From NCBI GenBank assembly GCA_035544955.1, contig DASZZN010000033.1:1-64000 (forward strand): a stretch of 64,000 bases of DNA. Reading direction: 5' to 3'. The notes under the pieces were generated by a model. That model did not search any database. It was not told the origin of the DNA and saw nothing but the letters and a program-made list of their open reading frames with translations. Below are positions 57,881-64,000 of the stretch, one piece after another. Position 1 is the first letter of the stretch. Every line of letters starts with the position of its first letter. Position numbers and translations under genes: made by a program. This stretch comes from Candidatus Dormiibacterota bacterium. GTDB lineage: Bacteria > Chloroflexota > Dormibacteria > CF-121.

Positions 57881-58975
57881 TCAGGCGGCGCCCGCGGAGA
57901 TGTCCTCGTGCCGGTTCTGGGTGAAGTGGCGGTATGAGCGGTCGCCGATCCATTGCGTCGGCGGCGCCGCGAACCATTTCGCCATGTCGTTGAGCGCGCC
58001 CGCGTACTCGGACCGCAGTTTGGCAAACGCCGCCCACGAGTCGTCAGGCGGCGCTAGCGTGTAGCCGAACTTCGCGAGGCGCTGGCGAGCCTCATCGAAC
58101 TCGTATCGCTCGACCCCAGGCTGGTGGTCCCGCGTAATCGCAAAAAAGCGCGCCAGGTCTTCGACCGTGTGCCGGCCCATCGCATACATCATCTGGGCCG
58201 GGCCACGCGGAACATCGACCACCGTGGTCAGCACCAGCGTCGCGGCATCGAGCACGGCCCCGAGCGCACTGATCCAGGACTCATTGTCGTGGCTCGAGCG
58301 AAAGTAGGCGAGCAAGGGATAGGCCATGTGGCTGTCGAGCACTTCCGCGGCCCACTTCTCCCACTCGATGAAGATGCGCGAAAGATCATCCTTTAGACCG
58401 AGTTTCGATGAGGCTTCCAACAGGCTGACGCCCGACGGCGGCGCTCCGGCCCGCGCATCGAGCGTGACGACCAGGACCTCCCTCCGCTGAAAAGACGCAT
58501 AGAGCGAGAAGATGAAACTGATCGCGAGCGCGATCAGCCCGAGCCCGGCGACCGCCGCCGTGATCGAGACCAGCCGGGCCAACCACGTATGCGCAACGAT
58601 GTCGCCATAGCCGATGGTGAGCAACGACGTGCCGGCAAAGTACATCGCCACCGGCAGGCTCTCGAGGGGCGGGCGGGTCTGTGTCCGGAGGGCGTAGAGC
58701 ATCAGCCCGAAGCCGATGATGAGGCTGAGGATCCAGACGAGCAGCAGGCCGATGAGAATGCGGGGGGCAAAGGTGCCGAGAACACGCTCCCGCCCTTCAG
58801 ACGAACTCTTTCGCAACCCGAAGGTTCGCCAGGCTCGCCAGCTGCCGCGGATCACGAAGCGCGTCAGTCGGAACCCTCCGACCGTCGGTCGCGGCACGAC
58901 CACCGACTGGAAGACGTCGTTGAGCACAGCAAACACGACGATCGCGCCGGCCAGGAACTCGATGATGTCGATCAT
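57881..58975 (-). CDS. Two-TM potassium channel family protein
   Basis: 364 aa. An N-terminal helix, then two pore-domain helices (about residues 72-95 and 134-158) flank the selectivity filter TSLLTIGYGDIVA. The C-terminal 200 residues are soluble but do not show an RCK/TrkA nucleotide-binding GxGxxG, so regulation is not by a canonical RCK domain. It may be a leak or voltage-independent K+ channel. TAATCT lies 11 nt before the ATG. Confidence 0.9.
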   Translation of the reverse strand: MIDIIEFLAGAIVVFAVLNDVFQSVVVPRPTVGGFRLTRFVIRGSWRAWRTFGLRKSSSEGRERVLGTFAPRILIGLLLVWILSLIIGFGLMLYALRTQTRPPLESLPVAMYFAGTSLLTIGYGDIVAHTWLARLVSITAAVAGLGLIALAISFIFSLYASFQRREVLVVTLDARAGAPPSGVSLLEASSKLGLKDDLSRIFIEWEKWAAEVLDSHMAYPLLAYFRSSHDNESWISALGAVLDAATLVLTTVVDVPRGPAQMMYAMGRHTVEDLARFFAITRDHQPGVERYEFDEARQRLAKFGYTLAPPDDSWAAFAKLRSEYAGALNDMAKWFAAPPTQWIGDRSYRHFTQNRHEDISAGAA

Positions 58976-58999
58976 GTCTGCCGCTCAGATTAGCCGGTG

Positions 59000-59083
59000 T
59001 GCCGGGACAGGGACTCGAACCCTGACGCCCTTACGGGCAGGCGATTTTAAGTCGCCAACGTCTACCTATTTCGTCATCCCGGC
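59000..59083 (-). tRNA. tRNA-Leu (anticodon UAA)
   Basis: Acceptor GCCGGGA/TCCCGGC, anticodon stem GCGAC... with loop CTTAAAA giving UAA, a long variable arm (TGCCCGTAAGGGCGT) as expected for class II tRNA, and T-arm GGTTCGAGTCC. CCA is not encoded. Confidence 0.95.
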
Positions 59084-59150
59084 GAGAGCAACATTGTAGG
59101 CGGGTGCTCTTGCTTTCTTACCTGTTCTGCGATAGGCTCGCTGACCTGCC

Positions 59151-60184
59151 ATGGGACGGTCTTCGCTTCGCCTGACGGTCATCGTGGTGGTGACCGGTGG
59201 GTTGATCAGCATGGTGGGCTCGGCGGCCCCGCCCCGACCGCCAGCGCCGCGGGAAACGTCCACGCTGCTGGCCGCTGCGCTGCCGGCGGACGAGCTCGAC
59301 CGCCAACGGGAACCCACTTTTTCGGCCACACCCTCGCCCCTTTCCTCGCCGGCGCCGACTGCGCCACCATCGGCGACCGCGCCGGCTCGCCCCGTTGCGA
59401 CCCTGCGGCCGATTCCGCTCCCGGCGATCGATGCGCAGGAGGTGGCCCTGGTGAATCTCGACACCGGACGTTTTCTCTGGCAATCCAATGGTCGCGCCGC
59501 GTGGGCACCAGCCAGCCTCACGAAGATTTTCACCGCCATGGTCGCCGTCGATTTGCTGGGGATGAGCACCACGGTCACGGTGCCGGCCTCGATTCGCCAG
59601 TACCCGCCGACTCCACCTTCATGGGACTGACCCCGGGAGAGCGGGTCACGGTGCGCGAGCTCTTGTACGGCATCTTCCTCAGCTCTGGAAACGACGCGGC
59701 CGAGACGCTCGCCTCGGCAGCGACCTCTCGCGCCACGTTCATCGCGGACATGAACGCGAAGGCGGCACGGCTTGGCCTGCGTACCACCCATTTCGCCAAC
59801 CCGACCGGTCTGGACGCCTCCGGTCACTACTCCTCGGCCGATGACCTGGCGATCGCCACGGTCTACCTCGAGTCGCACTATCCCGGCCTGGTCGGCATCG
59901 CCGCAACGCCCGCCATCGCATTGACGGCGACCGCGACCCACAAGGCCTACGCGCTCGTCAACCTCGACAAGCTGCTGTACACCTACCCGGGTACGTATGG
60001 CCTGAAAACCGGCTGGACCGAGGTGGCGCTCGGCTGCTTGATCACGACCGCGAGCCGGGGTGGCCACCGCCTGCTGGCGGTGGTTCTCGGCGCTCCCAAT
60101 GGGACGGCGTACGCGGAGATGCCGAAGGTGCTCGATTACGGATTCGAACTGCTCGGCGTCCTGCCTCGACCTGCTACGCCGTAA
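59151..60184 (+). pseudogene. D-alanyl-D-alanine carboxypeptidase with a -1 frameshift
   Basis: Two frames together make one PBP5-like peptidase. The first (59151-59630) has a signal peptide, a Pro/Ala linker and the active site SLTKIFTAM (SxxK), then runs into a stop at 59630 after VPASIRQ. The second frame, which is open from before the break to 60184, continues with PADSTFMGLTPGERVTVRELLYGIFLSSGNDAAE (SxN motif SGN) and GLKTGWTE (KTG). The break falls around 59604-59612 and corresponds to one missing base or a -1 shift. All three catalytic motifs are intact, so this may be a recent mutation, a sequencing error or programmed shifting. The enzyme trims peptidoglycan pentapeptides. Confidence 0.8.
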
Positions 60185-60236
60185 CCGGCGTCAGGCTCGA
60201 GCAGCCACAAGGCCACTCACATTTCAGCCAAGCTGA

Positions 60237-61040
60237 ATGGCCCCCGCGATCGCCTTGCGGCGGTACCCTACCGATGTCACGAACGTCTTCCAACATCGTT
60301 CTCGCACAGGACCCTCGCGTGGCGGCGTGGTCGCCCGGATCACCATCGGCCTCACAGTTGGCACGCTCGCTGCCGGCGTTGTCGGCGCCTCGGCCCAACC
60401 TGGTTTCGCCAACCACGTGACGGCCGTCGAAGCTGGCATTCAGCAGAAGGTCGGAGTCGAGCTCGCCCTTGCCGGCATCTACCTGGAGGAGTCGGGCGTC
60501 CCATCGCCCATGCCGTCCGAGGTCTCCATCGGGTATCTCGGGCAGCGCATCAATCGGAATCCGCTGGCATTGTTCGCGGCCTGGATCGGGCTCAGCGCGC
60601 TGATCCTGCTTGGATCGACAAACCTGTTCGCCGCATCACGCCGATTCGGACCACGACTCGTCGGCGGGCGCATCGGAACGGCATTGCATCTGACGCCCGC
60701 CGGGGTTGCGCGCGCGCAGCGCTGGTTTGCTCGCTGGGGCCCGCTGGCGATCGGCGTCTCGCGCTACATCCCGGGATTGCGCTGGGGCATGGCCGTGGCC
60801 TGCGGCACCCTGGGGGTGAGTTATCGCACCTTCTGGGTGAGCACGGCGATTTCCGCTTCGATCTGGGCGGGCGGGCTGCTCACGCTGGGCGTGACGCTGG
60901 GCGCCGCGGTTGGCCGCGTGATCGCCGACCATGTCTGGCTGGGTCTGCTCCTCCCGCTGCCCGCCGCTGCCGTCGTGACCACCGGACTCATTCGCCTCGT
61001 GGTCATCCGGCGATCGGGCGCGGCGGCCCCCTCCGTCTAG
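60237..61040 (+). CDS. DedA-family membrane protein
   Basis: 267 aa from ATG 60237; GTG 60327 would remove a 30-residue basic N-terminus and is also possible. DedA/VTT motifs: LAGIYLEESGVPSPMPSEVSIGYLG (E-x-x-x-P-x-P-x-E), RWFARWGPLAIGVSRYIPGLRWGMAVACG (F-x-R-x-x-P-G-x-R) and several C-terminal helices. DedA proteins are flippases for undecaprenyl phosphate or phospholipids. The stop shares a CTAG with the stop of the convergent gene. Confidence 0.88.
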   Translation: MAPAIALRRYPTDVTNVFQHRSRTGPSRGGVVARITIGLTVGTLAAGVVGASAQPGFANHVTAVEAGIQQKVGVELALAGIYLEESGVPSPMPSEVSIGYLGQRINRNPLALFAAWIGLSALILLGSTNLFAASRRFGPRLVGGRIGTALHLTPAGVARAQRWFARWGPLAIGVSRYIPGLRWGMAVACGTLGVSYRTFWVSTAISASIWAGGLLTLGVTLGAAVGRVIADHVWLGLLLPLPAAAVVTTGLIRLVVIRRSGAAAPSV

Positions 61041-62200
61041 GCTGTCGCCGGTCGCATCCGGACCCGCTGCGTCACCACCAGCGCCAGCGCGCCGGCGCCC
61101 AGGATCAACGCCACCAAGCCGACCAGCCATCCGATCACGGGGATGACCCCAATCACGGCCAGGACAAGAAGGCCGGCCAGCAGCGCGAGGGCATCGTGGT
61201 AGCGGCCCCAGCCCAGCTGCGCGAAGATCAGCCGGCCCAGCAGGAACCCGGAAACAACGTAGCCAATCGCCAGCGCCAGGACCCAGAGCGGGATCAGTAA
61301 GACTCCAAGCCACCAGAAGCCGAGAAAGATCCCAACGATGAATACGACCAGCGCGACGATCGGGGTGATCACCAGGATCGCGGCCCCGATGCCCAGGCTC
61401 GCCCAGGGCTGCGCCCGCTCGGTGTCGATCGCCCGGGTGCTCACGCCGGGGAGCAGGAAGATCAGGAGCAGGCCGAGCGCGAGGATCCCGATCAGCGCGC
61501 GCAGCCAACCGAGGAACCCGTTGCCGGCGCCGCCGCCCCGGTCGAGGGGCGTGTGCCGCGTGGTCGCTCCGGCGACACTTGCGCCGTTGACCCGCTCGAC
61601 CGAATTGTTGCTCGTGTAGTCGAGGTTCCCGGCAATCTGCGCGCCGTCCAGCTTCAGATGGTCGACCTGGCCGCGAACGTCGCCGCCGACCTTATTCCGT
61701 AGCGTGAGGCTGCCCGCTGCCATCTGGACCCGACGGGCGACCGGCGCGGAGACTGTGGCCATCCCACCGGCCACCACCAGGTCGCGGCCGATGGTGGCAC
61801 CGGATCCGACGTCGATCATGCCTCCGGTGACCACGATGTCCTGCGCGACCGCTCCGTTCACGGTGATGTTGCCGCCGGCAGCGATGATGCTGCCGCCGAC
61901 ATGGCCGTTCACCGTGATGTTGCCGCCGCCGAGGATCAGGTCGCGGGTGACATTGCCGGACACGGTGATCGTCCCACCACCGGCGACGACGCTCCCGTTG
62001 ACGGTTCCGTTGATGCTGATCGTCCCGGCGCCCGCGTAGATATCGTCGTTGACCGTTTCACCGGGTCCGACCGTGACATCGTTGCCCTGTCGAAGATCAG
62101 CGGCGGCTGCCTGGAGCGGCAGCCAGGCAAATACGGCTGCGACGACGATGGATCCCCCAAACGCCGTCAACCAGCGGTGGTGTATGCCTGTGCGTGCCAT
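61037..62200 (-). CDS. Exported bactofilin-like beta-helix with C-terminal membrane domain
   Basis: 387 aa from ATG 62200, set by GAGGAGG 7 nt upstream. A signal peptide (LTAFGGSIVVAAVFAWLPLQAAAADL) is followed by about 170 residues of short repeats such as VNDDIYAGAGTISINGTVNGSVVAGGGTITVSGNVTRDLILGGGNITVNGHV, the polymer-forming/bactofilin-like right-handed helix. From about residue 255 there are four or five membrane helices with many Gly and Leu. True bactofilins are cytoplasmic; this arrangement puts the repeat domain outside. Function unknown. Confidence 0.82.
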   Translation of the reverse strand: MARTGIHHRWLTAFGGSIVVAAVFAWLPLQAAAADLRQGNDVTVGPGETVNDDIYAGAGTISINGTVNGSVVAGGGTITVSGNVTRDLILGGGNITVNGHVGGSIIAAGGNITVNGAVAQDIVVTGGMIDVGSGATIGRDLVVAGGMATVSAPVARRVQMAAGSLTLRNKVGGDVRGQVDHLKLDGAQIAGNLDYTSNNSVERVNGASVAGATTRHTPLDRGGGAGNGFLGWLRALIGILALGLLLIFLLPGVSTRAIDTERAQPWASLGIGAAILVITPIVALVVFIVGIFLGFWWLGVLLIPLWVLALAIGYVVSGFLLGRLIFAQLGWGRYHDALALLAGLLVLAVIGVIPVIGWLVGLVALILGAGALALVVTQRVRMRPATA

Positions 62201-62310
62201 CCCGTGCCCTCCTCTTCCGACAGCGATCTGCTTGCATTCTCCCACTCTCGCGCTAACCCGTGCGGGCCGAACGGCGATTCAGGCGGGGCTGCTAACCCGC
62301 CCGACCTGGC

Positions 62311-63939
62311 TCAGCCGACCGCGGCCTCGCGCTCCGGCTCTCCTGTTGCCGGGACCTCACCGATGCCGGCCCCGCGTTGCGGTTGCCGCGACCGCAGCGG
62401 CACGTCGGGCATGAAGAGCGTGGCGATCAGCGCAACCGCCGACAACGCCATCGCGATCAGGAAGAGGTCGTGGAGTGTCAGCGCGAGCGCCTGACGAACG
62501 GCATGCATCGCCTGGTCGAAGAGGGGCGCGAGCTGTGGTGACAGCTTCGCCTTCGCGGCGGCAATCTTCGCCGGATCGAGCAGGGCGTTGGGATTGCTGG
62601 CCGAACTGCCCAGGGCATTCTTGAATGTGGGAGGCAGATTGACCCTGGCGATCTGGGTGCTGATGGCGTCCGGCAGGCGCTGGGCCAGGATCGTGCCGAG
62701 GACCGCCGCGCCCGCCGTGCCGCCGACGTTACGCCAGAACTGGAACTGGCTGGTGCCGACACCGAGGTACCGCATCGGAAGGGCGCTCTGGACGGCGTTG
62801 ATGTAGAGCGGCATGGTGACACCGAGCCCGAGGCCGACCAGGACGATGTCGATCGTGATCGACATCTGCGACGTCGCGGTCGTCGTTTGGGCCATCAGGT
62901 AGAGCCCGACCATCATCAGCGCGATCCCGATGGTGCCGAGGTAGTGGTAATGCTTGATCCGAGGAATCAACTGCCCGGTCAGGACGCTGGACACGATCAG
63001 GCCGAGCATCATCGGCGTGAGAAGAAGCCCGGAGTTGGTCACGCTGACGCCGAGCACGCCCTGGAGCTCGAGCGGGACGAAAATGATCATCCCGAACATG
63101 CCGAGCGCGGCGAAGAACCCGACCAGCATCGAGACCGTGAACGCCCGGTTCTTGAACAGTGAGAAGGGCACGATCGGCTCCTTGACCCGCTGCTCGATCA
63201 CGAAGAAGGCGACCAGCATCGCCACACCGAAGCCGAGCAGGCCAAGGACCTGGAGGGAGGTCCATCCCTGGTCCTTCGCCACGGACAGTGCAACCAGTAC
63301 CGGGATCAAACCGGCGGCCAGCGCCGCCGACCCGACGAAGTCGATGTCGCGCCATGAGGCTTTGGTCCGCACGAAGGGCAGGAAGGCCGTGACAACGACG
63401 ACGCCGAGCAGGCCGACCGGCAGGTTGACGTAGAAGACCCAGCGCCAGCCAAGGTTGTCGGTCAAGAAGCCGCCGACCACCGGGCCGATGATGGACGAGA
63501 GACCGAAGACGGCACCGAAGAGGCCCTGGATGCGCGCCCGCTCCGCCGGCGTGTAGATGTCGCCGAGGACGGTGAACGCCGAGGCGAAGAGCATGCCGCC
63601 GAAGAGGCCCTGGACGATCCGGAAGACGATCAGCTGTGACATGTCCTGCGCGACGCCGCAGAGCGCGGAGGCCGCGGCAAAGCCGATCATCCCGGCGATC
63701 AGGAACGGCTTGCGGCCGAAGAGGTCGCCAAGCTTTCCGGCGATCGGAACCACCACCGTCGACGCGACGAGGTAGCCGGTGATCAGCCATGAGTAGCGAT
63801 CGAGACCGTTCAGCTCGGCAACGATGCGCGGCAACGCCGTCCCGACGATGGTCTGGTCGAGCGCGGCGAGCAGCAGCGCGAGCATCACGCCGATGGTCGC
63901 CAGGACTTTGATCCGGGTGGTCAGCTCAGCTTGTGGCAT
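62311..63939 (-). CDS. MFS transporter of the DHA2 (14-TM) family
   Basis: 542 aa with GGAGGG 8 nt before the ATG. ALDQTIVGTALPRIVAEL (motif D1), GKLGDLFGRKPFLIAGM (motif A), RIVQGLFGGMLFASAFTVLGDIYTPAERARIQGLFGAVFGLSSIIGPVVGGFLTDNLGWRWVFYVNLPVG (motif C) define the DHA2 drug:H+ antiporter family. An extracytoplasmic loop with an Ala/Lys-rich region precedes the last helix. The likely regulator gene upstream overlaps it by 14 nt. Confidence 0.93.
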   Translation of the reverse strand: MPQAELTTRIKVLATIGVMLALLLAALDQTIVGTALPRIVAELNGLDRYSWLITGYLVASTVVVPIAGKLGDLFGRKPFLIAGMIGFAAASALCGVAQDMSQLIVFRIVQGLFGGMLFASAFTVLGDIYTPAERARIQGLFGAVFGLSSIIGPVVGGFLTDNLGWRWVFYVNLPVGLLGVVVVTAFLPFVRTKASWRDIDFVGSAALAAGLIPVLVALSVAKDQGWTSLQVLGLLGFGVAMLVAFFVIEQRVKEPIVPFSLFKNRAFTVSMLVGFFAALGMFGMIIFVPLELQGVLGVSVTNSGLLLTPMMLGLIVSSVLTGQLIPRIKHYHYLGTIGIALMMVGLYLMAQTTTATSQMSITIDIVLVGLGLGVTMPLYINAVQSALPMRYLGVGTSQFQFWRNVGGTAGAAVLGTILAQRLPDAISTQIARVNLPPTFKNALGSSASNPNALLDPAKIAAAKAKLSPQLAPLFDQAMHAVRQALALTLHDLFLIAMALSAVALIATLFMPDVPLRSRQPQRGAGIGEVPATGEPEREAAVG

Positions 63940-64000
63940 GGGTTTTTCCCTCCTCGACGGCCATCGCCTGGATGAGGCGCAGACACAGGTGTCGCAGTTG
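63926..64000 (-). CDS. C-terminal end of probable transcriptional regulator (5' part beyond window)
   Basis: The frame enters from the right edge and ends at TGA 63928-63926: 24 residues, QLRHLCLRLIQAMAVEEGKTHATS. The L-x-x-L-x-x-L-x-x-A pattern resembles the dimerisation helix of MarR regulators, which often sit next to MFS exporters. It overlaps the MFS start by 14 nt. Too little is visible to name the family. Confidence 0.45.
   Translation of the reverse strand, partial: QLRHLCLRLIQAMAVEEGKTHATS

Noticed and set aside
1-64000. CRISPR arrays, transposases and prophage genes
   Set aside because: I saw no regularly spaced short repeats, no transposase motifs and no phage structural genes in the window.

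Overview
The window is chromosomal DNA of a high-GC, Gram-positive-grade bacterium outside the well-studied genera. It carries coenzyme F420 biosynthesis genes (cofD, cofC, cofE), F420-dependent oxidoreductase families (an Fgd-like luciferase-fold enzyme and an Rv0121-like flavin/deazaflavin split-barrel protein), a MoaD-MoaE fusion, a HemC-HemD fusion, Tat export genes, and many genes that appear to be translated from leaderless mRNAs (TANNNT box 6-8 nt before ATG/GTG). This mix fits a Chloroflexota/Dormibacterota-like or deep actinobacterial lineage. That placement is an inference from gene content; no rRNA or marker gene in the window settles it.

Layout. 1-6.3 kb: a giant exported beta-helix repeat protein (cut by the left edge) and a membrane HD-GYP/GAF/GGDEF-like c-di-GMP protein. 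6.4-14.1 kb: ferritin-like protein, DinB-like protein, an ABC exporter pair, an ArsR-SRPBCC-VOC operon, a YcaQ/AlkZ-like glycosylase and a TOPRIM protein. 14.1-17.0 kb: an exosortase-family transpeptidase overlapping a processive glycosyltransferase whose C-terminus carries an exported domain ending in a VPEHGS-transmembrane-basic sorting tail; this is the most unusual system here. 17.1-19.2 kb: an accessory patch of lower GC with a SLATT/Pycsar-effector-like membrane protein, a small partner ORF, a decayed Kelch-like gene and a partial duplication of the tRNA-Gly 3' end, which looks like an old integration scar. 19.2-26.4 kb: the F420/molybdopterin operon (cofD-cofC-cofE-phosphoesterase-moaDE) divergent from uppP, then an Fgd-like enzyme, an AlkD-like protein and a methyltransferase. 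26.5-36.9 kb: SDR-like protein, an AAA ATPase/vWA pair, DUF1786, a Trm112-glycosyltransferase-methyltransferase fusion, a lipid kinase, a CDF exporter divergent from an APH-fold kinase.

36.9-43.9 kb: GH13 glucosidase plus xylulokinase, ClpP with a ClgR-like regulator that has tandem ClgR-box-like sites over its own start, a YCF48/BNR-type lipoprotein and a divergent FGGY kinase with its catalytic Asp replaced. 43.9-53.5 kb: tRNA-Pro, then a long minus-strand housekeeping series (hemCD-hemB-cyclophilin; tatA-tatC-rph-rdgB-PRODH; murI-polyprenyl synthase), mostly joined by 4-nt stop/start overlaps. 53.5-64 kb: a C39-like secreted peptidase, F420-type split-barrel oxidoreductase, YtxH protein, thiolase, potassium channel, tRNA-Leu, a frameshifted D,D-carboxypeptidase, DedA, a secreted bactofilin-like protein and a DHA2 drug exporter with the tail of a probable regulator at the right edge.

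Functional links: c-di-GMP signalling beside a surface protein; an exosortase with one obvious dedicated substrate encoded in the same transcription unit; F420 synthesis with at least two likely F420 users nearby; and cell-envelope functions (uppP, murI, polyprenyl synthase, DedA, carboxypeptidase, Tat) scattered through the window. Two divergent gene pairs (cofD/uppP and CDF/APH) have start codons exactly 20 nt apart and share one -10-like box read in both directions.
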